A stretch of 63,794 nucleotides of DNA. Source: CAYWPG01 sp964460035. Lineage in GTDB: Bacteria; Pseudomonadota; Gammaproteobacteria; Nitrococcales; AK92. The stretch is taken from contig CAYWPG010000020.1 in NCBI GenBank assembly GCA_964460035.1, positions 1-63,794 of the forward strand. The letters are read 5' to 3'. A program made the translations under genes and the position numbers. Below are positions 17,212 to 25,987 of the stretch, in pieces. Under the pieces are notes generated by a model. That model saw only the letters and a list, made by a program, of their open reading frames with translations. It was not told the origin of the DNA and made no database searches. Within the stretch, counting starts at the first letter, position 1. The number at the start of each line of letters is the position of its first letter.

Positions 17212-18945
17212 TTAGACCGGTGCCGGCAGCGGCTTGCCCAGCCGACTTTCCAGCGAGAGCGAGAAGTCGGCTCCCAGGTGTTTCGCGTGCGGAATCACCT
17301 TCAGGTGCAGGCGATAGCGATCGGCCGTGGTATCTTCCTGCACGCTCAGTTCGGCATGGCGCAGGGGGCGGCGTGCCCGCACTGCCGGCGAGGGATTCTC
17401 GACGTCGGATACGTAGCGGCGCAGCCAGGTGTTGAGTTCGGCTTCCATCTCGGCGGGGCTGTGTACGCTGCCCAGCATGTCGCGCTGAATGACCTTGAGG
17501 TAATGCGCGATACGGGAGACCAGGAACACGTACGGCAATTGCGCGCCTAGCCGCAGCCCCAGCGACTCGCTGTCGTTGCGGCGGCCAAGGTCGCTTGAGA
17601 GAGCGCCCCAGTGGATGGAGTGCGCCGAGTTGAAGCTCAGATAGCCGTGCGCGCGGGCGACTGTCAGGGGCATGAAGCCGAGTTCGGCCAGCTCGGCTTC
17701 CTTGCGCTCAGACAACTGCACTTCCACTGGATAGACCGGCTCGCCGCGCAGGTCCGGCTCCAGCACAGGCAGGCCCTCCAGGCGCCCGCCCAAGGGACCG
17801 ACCACATCCACGCAAACACGGTAACGCTGGTAGCTGCGCAGCAGACAGCCGGCGAAGGCAAGCGCGGCACTGCCCCACAAGCAGTGCGTGTGGCGGTGCG
17901 CGATGCTCTCGCGGTATGCGACGCGCATGCCCCCGCGACGGTAGTCGTAGGGTGCGCGCAGGAGCACGCGCGGCGCCGTCAGCGCCACATAGCGCGTGTC
18001 GTCTTCTTCGACCAGGCCGTGCCATTTGGCAAAACGCGCCCCGCGCTGTATGTCCGCCAACGAGCTGGCATCCGCCAACTGCTCGTAGTGCTGCAAGTTG
18101 AAAAATGCGGCATCGGCATCGGCGATAAACGGCGCGTGGGCCGCGGCCGCCACGCTGGCGATGGCGCGCAACAGCTCGATATCCGCGTTGCCGGGGCCGA
18201 AGGAGTATGCGGCGAGCACCGCGGCATAGGGTTCGCCGCCGTACTGACCGAACTCGCGCGTGTACAAGGTCTGGAACAGTAGGCTTTCGTCGGCGCTGGC
18301 GTGGCTGCGAAAATCGTCCCGTAGCGCTTCCTTGTCCAGGTCCAGCAGATCCAGACGGCATTCGCTGCGGTTATCCAGCTGCGCGGCGATCAATGCCAGC
18401 CCGCGCCAATTCGCCTCCAGAGCCTGAAATTCGGGGTGGTGCAGCAGCTCGTCGAGCTGACGGCCGAGCCGATGACCGAGTTCCGCCGCGGCATACACGC
18501 ACCAGGCCGCATCCTGCTGCCGGCCGGGCTCCCAGCCCAATTCCGTCAGTACGGAGGCAAGTTCCGCTGGTGGCGCCGAGGCATCGTTGCGGCGCAGCTT
18601 ATCGATCAGCGCTTGCACAGCGGCCAGGTCCGGTGAGGCTTCGACCAGCCGGTCCGGCGTAAAGTCCTCCAGGGCACGGAAGACAAAATGGAAGTCGCGC
18701 GTGCCGCCGCCGTCTACGAGCCTGTCGGGCACCGATAGGCGCAACTCGGGCGCGAAGTCACTGAGCAGCGGATCTATGCTGCCAGCACCTACCGGCACTG
18801 GTACCGGCATTCTGTCTTGTTGCTCGCCTGCGGAAAAACGGCCCAGCACCAGCAGGCGCAGCGGCAGTTCGATCTCCTCGCCCTCGCTGGCATAGGTCAG
18901 CGTGATCGGATCCCACTCGGCGGTGCGCAGGCGTTCGTCAACCAT
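17212..18945 (-). CDS. Natural fusion of TssB-like and TssC-like sheath proteins
   Basis: The 577-residue protein carries a TssB-like domain (about 12-118: ITLTYASEGEEIELPLRLLV, LSVPDRLVDGGG, VFRALEDFTPDRLVEASPDL) joined to a TssC-like domain (about 155-577: LDELLHHPEFQALEANWRGL, EFGQYGGEPYAAVLAAYSFG, LGAQLPYVFLVSRIAHYLKV, ENPSPAVRARRPLRHA, LSLESRLG). Each block has a counterpart in the separate TssB (30204) or TssC (28673). The TssB C-terminal helix and the long TssC N-terminal leader are reduced, so the strand exchange that links sheath rings may differ. It is followed by a second hcp and tssE. I infer a specialised sheath ring or baseplate-proximal adaptor. Confidence 0.85.
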   Translation of the reverse strand: MVDERLRTAEWDPITLTYASEGEEIELPLRLLVLGRFSAGEQQDRMPVPVPVGAGSIDPLLSDFAPELRLSVPDRLVDGGGTRDFHFVFRALEDFTPDRLVEASPDLAAVQALIDKLRRNDASAPPAELASVLTELGWEPGRQQDAAWCVYAAAELGHRLGRQLDELLHHPEFQALEANWRGLALIAAQLDNRSECRLDLLDLDKEALRDDFRSHASADESLLFQTLYTREFGQYGGEPYAAVLAAYSFGPGNADIELLRAIASVAAAAHAPFIADADAAFFNLQHYEQLADASSLADIQRGARFAKWHGLVEEDDTRYVALTAPRVLLRAPYDYRRGGMRVAYRESIAHRHTHCLWGSAALAFAGCLLRSYQRYRVCVDVVGPLGGRLEGLPVLEPDLRGEPVYPVEVQLSERKEAELAELGFMPLTVARAHGYLSFNSAHSIHWGALSSDLGRRNDSESLGLRLGAQLPYVFLVSRIAHYLKVIQRDMLGSVHSPAEMEAELNTWLRRYVSDVENPSPAVRARRPLRHAELSVQEDTTADRYRLHLKVIPHAKHLGADFSLSLESRLGKPLPAPV

Positions 18946-18951
18946 CGTTCA

Positions 18952-21900
18952 TCAGTTCCAGCATTCCGCGATCCGATGCGGAGGGTTGAGTGGCATGTTC
19001 TGGAGGAAGGCAATCACGCGCTCGTGACCGCGCAGACGGAACTCGATGTCGATGTGCTCGATGCCGTAATCCATCAAAATGCGCTCGTGGTTAGGAAAGT
19101 GCTCGGGCCGGAAGCGCTTGCTGCCCATGCGGAAATCCTGCAGAAACTGCGGAAAGCCGTTCGGGCCGCTGTAGGTTTTCTCCAGCGTGTAACGGCCGAC
19201 ATCGATCTCGAGCACGGTGTCCGCGCACTGCTCGCTCCAGTTGAACACCGTGTCCACGGGAAAGTTGTAGTTCACCAGGCTCTGATCGCCGCTGCTGCAA
19301 CGCAGCTGCAGCGCGCTGCGGCTGGGACGGTGGACGGCGCCGTTATTGGTGGAGGTCGGCAGCGCCTCGATCTGCACCGCGTAGCTGTCCTCGCGCGATT
19401 GCATGGCCGCGCGGCCGCGCGTTGCGAACTCCAGCAGTTCGCTGCGCAAAGGCAGGCGCTGTCCGCGCACGCTGGTCGGTACGTAGCCGGATTGGAAGCG
19501 GCGGCTGACGAACGGGCCGAGGTCGCGCTCCAGGAACTGCCAAAGCTCGCCGTTATCCCCGAACATCAGGGCAGGGAGCCGGTGCTGCGGCACGCCTTCC
19601 AGCTTGACCAGGAAGTTGCGCTCCCACAGCTCCTGCACGTAACACGCCGACTCCTGGATGAAGTAGCGTTCGATCACATCCAGTGGGCCGCTGAATACGT
19701 TCCAGAAGACCCGGTTGTACTGGGTGCTCGGGCCCACCAGGCTCTGTAAGCGCCTAATTGTTTCGTGGGCCCGCGCTTCAGGCCCATCGCCTTTTCCCGG
19801 GTTGTCCGGGTTGGCGAAAAGACTCCGTGCCCCGGCGTGCGATGCGCTGCGAATATCCGAGTTGTAGGCGATCTCGCTTAGCGCCTCGCGGTACTCCCCA
19901 AGCAGCCCGCCCGCTTCTTCCAAACGCATTTGCGCCTCGTCCGGCGAGACGCCGGAGGAGCCGCCGGCTAGCTGGCGCTGAGTTTTCATCCCTTGCTTGC
20001 CGGCCTTGGCGAGCTGCTTGCCTACCGGGCCGGCGGATTTGAGCAAGCGCAAGGCCAGCTTGCTCAGCACACGGTTACGCGCCGTGTCGTCCTGGCCGTC
20101 GTCGGGAGCGAAGCTGCGCATGCTGTCGTAGTAGCGCACCATGGCGGCCCATTCCGGCAGCTCTTCGTCGGCGAACGGCGCGAGCTGAACGTAGAGCGTG
20201 CTGAGCAGCTGAAAGTGCGGATTGCGTGGCGTGGCCATCGCGTTCACTGTGGCCAGCCATTCGCTGCGTCCGCGCAGCGACTCGGCGCCGCGCCCGAATT
20301 GCTGGGCAAAACGCTCCCAGGCGGCGAGGTAACGCTGGCGGTAATGCGTCTGGAATGCCCGCTCCAGCTCCAGAAAACGTTCCTGATCCAGGCCCGCCCA
20401 CCAGAGCTGCTCCAGAAAGTCCTGAATCGCTTCGAAGCCCGCAACGGTGAAAGCGGGCTCGACGCGTATGTCCGAGTCCAGGTGGCCGCTGCCTTCCCAG
20501 AAGTCGCCTAGGGTGACGCCTTTGCCGCCCACATAGTCGTTCGCCCAGGGGATCAGCCAGCTCATCCGGTTGTCGCTGGCCTCGAGCAGCTTGACCAGCT
20601 GCTCGCGGCGCAGGCTCAGTTCGCGGCGCGCTTTTTCCGGGTCGTTGGACCAGATCAGCGCCTGCTTGTACAGATTGTTCAGGCGCTCGACGGTCAGCGG
20701 ATCCACCGGTTCCGAGAAATAGACGGCACTGTCGTCGAACGGGCCCGGATAGGAGAAGAGGGCGTCGTCGCGTACGCCGTCGGCGTAGGCTGCGAGCAGG
20801 TTGATGCGTCCGACCAGGGCGCCGATCAGGTACGCAAGCCGCGACTCGCTGAGCTCGCCTTTGCCGATGGCAGCGATCGCCTCGTCCAGCGCGCGCTGGA
20901 AGCGCTCGTCCAGCGGGCTGAGCACGTCACGGTACACGCGGTCCTCGTACACCAGCCGCAGATCGTGGAGGAAGGGCGGACGGGCCAGCCCCGGCAGGCC
21001 GAACCAGGGCATCCACCAGCCGCGAACTTCGCCGTCCACCTCGCGGATCATCAGGCGCATCGCGTGCATTACTTCGATGTTCTCGGGCAGGCTTTCGGCG
21101 CGTCCGAGTTTGCCGGCAACTTGCTGGCCGGTTTCCTGCAGATAGCCCTTGTGAGTGCTCCAAGCGCCGATCAGCAGCGCCGCCAGCACGACTATCGCCA
21201 TTCCCCAGCCGCTCATCAGCACCCGCCGCACGGTGCGCTCGGCCCGTTCGGCGCTGGATAGCGTGCTTATCACGCGGCGATTGCGCGGCAGTACCGTGGA
21301 GAACAGCTGGCGCGCGAACGCTTGCCGCTCGCCATGACGGCCGGTGAAGTAAAGGCCCTGGAAGCGGGGCGACTCCTCGAAGGAGTTGGCGCGGAACAGC
21401 CCGTCGGCGAAGGCGGTGAGGCCAGGACGCAGGGACTCTATGGCCAGCGGCAGGCACAGCAGCTGCGCATCGACCTTGCCGTCGTTGACCAGCACCAGCA
21501 TGAGGTTCTTGATGCGGTCGGCAACCGAGCTCAGCGCTTGCTGGACGAAATCGGCCGCTGCGGCGCGCTCCGCATTCGCCAGTCCCATGGGTTGCTCGCG
21601 AGCCTCGCGGCTGAGGGCGTCGCACCAGGCGTTGAAGCCGGTCAACCGATCGGACTGGGTGACGACAACGTATACCGGCAGTTGCAGCTTGACCGCGCGC
21701 ATCAGCTCGTCGATGCGCTTGCGCAGCAGGCGCCCCTCGTCGAACAGACTGTCGGTGTCGCGCTGCAGGCGCTCCTGCGAGATGGTGACGACGATGCCGT
21801 TGAGCGGTTCGCGCTCGCGGTCGCGAGAGAGCAGCTTGAGCAGCGTCGGCCACTCGGGATGGCGCGCCGCGTTCTCATCCACGCCTATGTACGTGCCCGG

Positions 21901-22425
21901 AGCGTCGATCACGATCGCTTCGTCGTACAGCCACCAGCCGAGACTGTCCCCGTCGCCGCGCAAGGCCTCGTCATCTATGGTCGGCCCGGCCAGATCGGCG
22001 CCGCGCAGCAGGCTGGTCTTGCCCGAGCCCTGCTGTCCGAGCAGCAGATACCAGGGCAATACGTAGAGCGGGTCGCCCTGCTCGCGCAGGCGGCTGCCCT
22101 GGAGCAGCTGCACCAGCTGACGGAAACGGCGCTCCAGAGCGCCGCGGGTGCCCCAGCCCAGGAGCTGGAGGTAGCGGCTGAACCGGCTCTCGCCCGATGT
22201 GTCCGCCTCCTCCACATGCACCAGGGCTTCAGCGCGCTTTTTCGCCCGATAGCGGACGATCAGCCGGCGCAGCAACAAGAAAAGCAGCCAGCCGCCGAAG
22301 AGGACGGCAAGGAGTATGAAGGCGCCTTGCAGCGGTTGATCGAGCAGCATCGCCCCGAAAACGAGCACTGCTGCTATCAGCAACCACACGAAGGCGATGA
22401 GCAGGAACTTGAAAAACTTTTTCAC
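18952..22425 (-). CDS. tssM: Type VI secretion inner-membrane scaffold TssM (IcmF)
   Basis: The 1157-residue protein starts with GTG. Two N-terminal transmembrane helices (about 5-25 and 36-53) precede a cytoplasmic NTPase-like domain with Walker A GQQGSGKT at 130-137; a third helix near 405-425 leads to the long periplasmic region. That region ends in the TssJ-binding part (RPEHFPNHERILMDYGI). TssM spans the envelope with TssL and TssJ and anchors the tail. The gene is between tssL and the fused sheath gene, 6 bp from the latter. Length is typical. Confidence 0.95.
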   Translation of the reverse strand: MKKFFKFLLIAFVWLLIAAVLVFGAMLLDQPLQGAFILLAVLFGGWLLFLLLRRLIVRYRAKKRAEALVHVEEADTSGESRFSRYLQLLGWGTRGALERRFRQLVQLLQGSRLREQGDPLYVLPWYLLLGQQGSGKTSLLRGADLAGPTIDDEALRGDGDSLGWWLYDEAIVIDAPGTYIGVDENAARHPEWPTLLKLLSRDREREPLNGIVVTISQERLQRDTDSLFDEGRLLRKRIDELMRAVKLQLPVYVVVTQSDRLTGFNAWCDALSREAREQPMGLANAERAAAADFVQQALSSVADRIKNLMLVLVNDGKVDAQLLCLPLAIESLRPGLTAFADGLFRANSFEESPRFQGLYFTGRHGERQAFARQLFSTVLPRNRRVISTLSSAERAERTVRRVLMSGWGMAIVVLAALLIGAWSTHKGYLQETGQQVAGKLGRAESLPENIEVMHAMRLMIREVDGEVRGWWMPWFGLPGLARPPFLHDLRLVYEDRVYRDVLSPLDERFQRALDEAIAAIGKGELSESRLAYLIGALVGRINLLAAYADGVRDDALFSYPGPFDDSAVYFSEPVDPLTVERLNNLYKQALIWSNDPEKARRELSLRREQLVKLLEASDNRMSWLIPWANDYVGGKGVTLGDFWEGSGHLDSDIRVEPAFTVAGFEAIQDFLEQLWWAGLDQERFLELERAFQTHYRQRYLAAWERFAQQFGRGAESLRGRSEWLATVNAMATPRNPHFQLLSTLYVQLAPFADEELPEWAAMVRYYDSMRSFAPDDGQDDTARNRVLSKLALRLLKSAGPVGKQLAKAGKQGMKTQRQLAGGSSGVSPDEAQMRLEEAGGLLGEYREALSEIAYNSDIRSASHAGARSLFANPDNPGKGDGPEARAHETIRRLQSLVGPSTQYNRVFWNVFSGPLDVIERYFIQESACYVQELWERNFLVKLEGVPQHRLPALMFGDNGELWQFLERDLGPFVSRRFQSGYVPTSVRGQRLPLRSELLEFATRGRAAMQSREDSYAVQIEALPTSTNNGAVHRPSRSALQLRCSSGDQSLVNYNFPVDTVFNWSEQCADTVLEIDVGRYTLEKTYSGPNGFPQFLQDFRMGSKRFRPEHFPNHERILMDYGIEHIDIEFRLRGHERVIAFLQNMPLNPPHRIAECWN

Positions 22426-22477
22426 GATGCGCCCATCTTGCTCTGTGCCAGTGGATCCGACTGCCCGCTGACCGTGA

Positions 22478-23149
22478 TCACAGGACGGTCAGCAGGTATT
22501 GGCCTGCCCGCAGCAGGTCTACGCGGAAGTAAACGAAGGCCGCCAGGAGCAACAGCAGCGGCACGCCGTAGTACAGCGCCGGCCGGCGTGCCCGCGGCGG
22601 CACTACATTCCCGCTCTCCGGTGGGGGAACCGCGCCGGGGAACAGTTCCGCCTCTCCGCGCGCGGCCGCCTGATCGTCGCCGTCGCGCAGCAGCCGGAAG
22701 TTGCTTTGCCGCAACTCTTCCAGGCGCGCGCGATCGCCGGGGCGGTAGAACTTGCCCACGAATCCCATGGAGAGGCAGTAGAAATAGACTTCCCGGATGT
22801 CGCGCTCGGCCGGATCGAAGGGGCTGAGCGCATCCAGTCGCAGAAAGAACTCCTCGCCGGCGTTGGCGGTCTGGAAGTGCGAGCGTTGCAGCAGTTCGCG
22901 CGCCCAGCGATCGCGGTGCTCCCAGTCGGAGAGCAGCACGGCTTCGTCGATCAGCGCGATGACGGCGAACTTGGCCGTGTCGTATTGCTCGCGGGTGAAA
23001 CCGCCGGCGGAGTAGGTGGCATGTTCGGAGAGCAGGCGCTCCACGCCCAGACGGAACTCCTCGTATTCCGGCGGGTTGCCTTCCCGGATTGCCGCCAGCT
23101 GCTGGAGCGCGTAGCTGATAGTGTCTGCAAAGCAGTCGATAAGGCGCAT
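22478..23149 (-). CDS. tssL: Type VI secretion inner-membrane protein TssL (DotU/IcmH)
   Basis: The 223-residue product has the DotU cytoplasmic domain (LGVERLLSEHATYSAGG, AKFAVIALIDEAVLLSDW, EEFFLRLDALSPF, YFYCLSMGFVGKFY) and a single C-terminal transmembrane helix at about 190-210 that inserts it in the inner membrane beside TssM. There is no peptidoglycan-binding extension, so cell-wall anchoring would need another protein. It starts 4 bp after the tssK stop, in the usual K-L-M order. Confidence 0.95.
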   Translation of the reverse strand: MRLIDCFADTISYALQQLAAIREGNPPEYEEFRLGVERLLSEHATYSAGGFTREQYDTAKFAVIALIDEAVLLSDWEHRDRWARELLQRSHFQTANAGEEFFLRLDALSPFDPAERDIREVYFYCLSMGFVGKFYRPGDRARLEELRQSNFRLLRDGDDQAAARGEAELFPGAVPPPESGNVVPPRARRPALYYGVPLLLLLAAFVYFRVDLLRAGQYLLTVL

Positions 23150-23153
23150 GCGG

Positions 23154-24545
23154 CTATCTCCTCACCAACACCAGTTCGAGCTTCAGGTCCTCGGGCGCGT
23201 CGTCCCACAGCAGCGCAAGGCTGCGTTCTCCCTCCACCGCATCCCAGCGCGAGTCATGACGCTCGAGGCGGAAGTAGTTGGCATTCGGCCGTTGCGGCAA
23301 CGCTTCCGGCCGGACCTTCATATAGGTAGCCGGCAGGCCCGGTAAGGCGCGCTGGAGGTAGGTGTCGACTTCGTGCGCGGCGCCCAGCTTGGCGTACTGC
23401 AGGAACGAATCGAGCAGCTGTTCGAAGGGTGTTTCGGTGCGCAGCACCAGATACAGCGAGGCGCGCCGGTCGAGGAACTCGCGCGGCAGGTCGGCGACGA
23501 AACGGTTGGGCCCGGCCGGCTCCAGCGTCACCATGAGTTCCGGCCCGACCGTGATGCCGTTGAGCAGCTTTTCGATCAGTGTGCGGGCAGCGCGGAAACA
23601 CCCGCCGGCATTGTGATGGTCGTAAGTGGGAAGGCCGTTGGCCTGCCCGGCCGGCGTCCCGAGGATGTCGAACTCCTGAGCGAAAACGCTGAGCTCGCCG
23701 ACGAGCTGGCGCAAGTGCCCGTACAGCTCGAACGGATGGATTTGCGGCGTGTCGGCGTAGTGTGCGATCAGCGGGGCATAACGCCCCAGCGCCTGCAGCG
23801 CCAGGCGGTAGCGAATGAGCTTGGGGCTGAACTCGGAAGTGGAGTTCGATGGGCTCTTATACTCTTCCAGCTGATGCGCACGGCCGATGATTTCCTCGCG
23901 GATCTCGCGCAGCATGCGCAGCAGCGCCGTGGCAGCGCCTACGGTCAGCGAAGGCGGAGCGTAGTCCGCGGCCAGTTGCACCGACTCGCCGTCGCGGACC
24001 AGCCGCGCCAGAGGCAGCAGCTCGTACTCTTCCGCTTCCGCCAGTTCGTGCCCCCAGAACAGGCGCAGCACGTAATGCAGCGTCTTTACTTGCGCGGTGC
24101 CCTCGCCCCCCTGATGCAGGTCGGGCATGGGCGGGCTGTCGGCCAGCGAGACGAAACGCGTGGTGGCGCCCAACCCGGCATGGCGGTCAGTAACCACTGT
24201 CACGTTGGGTGCGGCCGGCACCAGGCGGCGCACGCCGACATAGACATCCAGGCGGCTGTGACTCGGATCCCAGTCGGCGCGAAAGTCGCGAGGCGCGATC
24301 AGCGCATTGTCGGGCGCTTGTACGACCGTGCCGTCCCGAAACAGCAGGGTGGCATGCTCTACTTCTATGACGCCGCTGGCGATCCGCTCTTCATTGATGC
24401 CGAGCTCGACGACGCCCCAGTGGTGCGGCCGCAGCTGCCGCGCCAGGACGTTAGCCGACCAATGATGGTGAGCATCCGCGTACTGGAAGTGCTGGGGCTG
24501 TAAAAACAGTCCCTGATGCCAGAACATTGGCCGTTTGCTGTTCAC
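23154..24545 (-). CDS. tssK: Type VI secretion baseplate adaptor TssK
   Basis: The GTG at 24543-24545 (VNSKRPMFWHQGLFLQPQHF) is preferred because GGAGAAG lies at good spacing; an ATG at 24527 is the alternative. The conserved FWHQGLFLQPQHFQ opening, EVDTYLQRALPG and the C-terminal LPGLPATYMKVRPEALPQRP mark TssK (VasE/ImpJ). TssK trimers connect the TssF/TssG wedges to TssL/TssM. At about 463 residues it is of normal length. It lies between tssJ and tssL on one transcript. Confidence 0.94.
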   Translation of the reverse strand: MNSKRPMFWHQGLFLQPQHFQYADAHHHWSANVLARQLRPHHWGVVELGINEERIASGVIEVEHATLLFRDGTVVQAPDNALIAPRDFRADWDPSHSRLDVYVGVRRLVPAAPNVTVVTDRHAGLGATTRFVSLADSPPMPDLHQGGEGTAQVKTLHYVLRLFWGHELAEAEEYELLPLARLVRDGESVQLAADYAPPSLTVGAATALLRMLREIREEIIGRAHQLEEYKSPSNSTSEFSPKLIRYRLALQALGRYAPLIAHYADTPQIHPFELYGHLRQLVGELSVFAQEFDILGTPAGQANGLPTYDHHNAGGCFRAARTLIEKLLNGITVGPELMVTLEPAGPNRFVADLPREFLDRRASLYLVLRTETPFEQLLDSFLQYAKLGAAHEVDTYLQRALPGLPATYMKVRPEALPQRPNANYFRLERHDSRWDAVEGERSLALLWDDAPEDLKLELVLVRR

Positions 24546-24619
24546 TCCCCTTCTCCTGCTGGTTCTTTCTCTTGTTCGAAATTGCCCGCCCGGACGCCGC
24601 CCTTGGCCGGCGCGTTGCG

Positions 24620-25336
24620 CTACCGGGCGAGGATCTCCACGCGCTCGATGCGTGACTCGCCCAAAGTGGTCCATAGACTCAGGCGCGCCGGACGCGGCGG
24701 CGGCGTGGAGGAAAACGGATTCAACGCATCCACCAGGTTGCCGGGCACGAGGCGAGCGCGGCCTCGCGGCAGGTCGTAGATCTGGGGGATCGGAATCACA
24801 CGGGTTGCCGTACGCGCTTCGGCACCGGTATAGCCGGCGACCAGCACGACGTAACGCGCGTGCTCGACGCGGTCGATTTGCAACAGGCGTTCGCGCCCCG
24901 GTTCGATAATCGCTTGCTGCAAATGGAGCACGTCCGGGTCGTCGTCGCCCCGCCGCAGAAGTCTGTTCAGTTCGGCGGGCGTTTCGAGCTGCCGGTTCAG
25001 GCCGCTGGGATCGCGCACCTGATAGACACGCAGCAGCAATGTGTGCGGGTTGCCGCGGAACGTATTGAGCCGCTCGCTGGCGCGGACGCGCAGCGCGATG
25101 GCGTTGCTCTCGAACGTCCAAGCCTCGGGCGGTACCTCGTCGGCACCCACACGATTGCCGGAGCCCACCTCGAGCCACACGCGGCGGTCGTCATCCCAGT
25201 ACACATCCCACGACTCGAGAGTTTCGGGCATGGAATCAGCGGGCACGCCGCTCCAGCCGTCGTTGCGCGGCGCGGCGCAGCCCACGATTAACGGGGGCAG
25301 CAATGCTAAGAGCAGGGCGAGGTGTCGACGCTTCAT
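24620..25336 (-). CDS. tssJ: Type VI secretion outer-membrane lipoprotein TssJ
   Basis: A lipoprotein signal peptide ends in LIVGC with the lipid-accepting Cys at residue 20. The mature part has the TssJ (SciN/VasD) pattern: AIALRVRASERLNTFRGNPH, LLLRVYQVRDPSGLNRQLET, and VLVAGYTGAEARTATRVIPI. It ties TssM to the outer membrane. At 238 residues it is longer than most TssJ; the additional length is at both ends of the core fold. The gene follows hcp after a strong hairpin. Confidence 0.88.
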   Translation of the reverse strand: MKRRHLALLLALLPPLIVGCAAPRNDGWSGVPADSMPETLESWDVYWDDDRRVWLEVGSGNRVGADEVPPEAWTFESNAIALRVRASERLNTFRGNPHTLLLRVYQVRDPSGLNRQLETPAELNRLLRRGDDDPDVLHLQQAIIEPGRERLLQIDRVEHARYVVLVAGYTGAEARTATRVIPIPQIYDLPRGRARLVPGNLVDALNPFSSTPPPRPARLSLWTTLGESRIERVEILAR

Positions 25337-25353
25337 CGGGTGAACCTAGGCGT

Positions 25354-25393
25354 CCGGCCGGCGGCGGTTGGCGTGCCGTCCGCCACCGGCCGG
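25354..25393 (-). terminator. Intercistronic GC-rich hairpin after hcp
   Basis: Arms at 25354-25367 (CCGGCCGGCGGCGG) and 25380-25393 (CCGCCACCGGCCGG) pair over 14 positions with one mismatch around a 12-nt loop. It lies between the hcp stop and the tssJ start. There is no U-tract, so it is more likely a partial attenuator or an mRNA-stabilising structure than a full stop. It would let Hcp be made in excess over the downstream membrane-complex proteins. Confidence 0.55.
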
Positions 25394-25408
25394 GGTGCGC
25401 TCATCGTG

Positions 25409-25921
25409 TTAGCTCGACCACTTGGTGGTGGCGTTGGTGGAGCAGACCTCGTGTTCCCAGGTAATCGAGTTGTAGGTCAGGCCGATCTGCTCGTACGCCA
25501 TGTACCCATCGTTGTTCGGGTTCATGATGTCCGGCGAGTGCGTCTCGATCCGGTTGATCTTCGCCCCCTCCAGCGTGATGGTGTAGTAATGCACCGGCTC
25601 GCCGCCGCTGCCCGCATCGGCGCCGCGGTAGAAGTTGATGGTCACGTTCAGCGACGAGTTCTGCGCCATGGCGCCCCACAGCAGCGGCGAGCTCTTGTCG
25701 ATCAGCTTGGTGATCAGCATCTGCTCGTGGCGGGGGTTGCCGGTGCGCTCGCCGGTACGATCGTCCGTCGGTACGCGGGCCTTGTGCTCGAAGGCCAGCA
25801 CCAGGATTTCGTCGGCATGCGATTCCTTGTGGAATGCGCCAATGCTCTCTTCGGACGAAGCGCCCTCGGTGAGGAGGTTGCCTTCGTCGTCTTCGATAGT
25901 CATGTAAATGTCGGTCGCCAT
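25409..25921 (-). CDS. hcp: Hcp tube protein (TssD), main copy
   Basis: The 170-residue protein has Hcp features: MATDIYMTIEDDEGNLLTEG, EILVLAFEHKARVP, HEQMLITKLIDKSSPLL, VHYYTITLEGAKINRI and EQIGLTYNSITWEH. It stacks as hexamers to form the inner tube expelled by sheath contraction. It lies between clpV and tssJ, has GGAG before the ATG, and is followed by a strong hairpin, consistent with high expression. This is the likely main tube protein; the copy at 16707 is more divergent. Confidence 0.94.
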   Translation of the reverse strand: MATDIYMTIEDDEGNLLTEGASSEESIGAFHKESHADEILVLAFEHKARVPTDDRTGERTGNPRHEQMLITKLIDKSSPLLWGAMAQNSSLNVTINFYRGADAGSGGEPVHYYTITLEGAKINRIETHSPDIMNPNNDGYMAYEQIGLTYNSITWEHEVCSTNATTKWSS

Positions 25922-25987
25922 TTGCTTTCTCCTTGTTGCTTCTTGCTATGCGCGACCCGGTTCAGACCGGATAGGCCTGGCGCGGGA

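Noticed and set aside
21322..22827. About 500-codon open frame on the plus strand
   Set aside because: Antisense to tssM and tssL, arginine/glutamine-rich shadow with no family resemblance.
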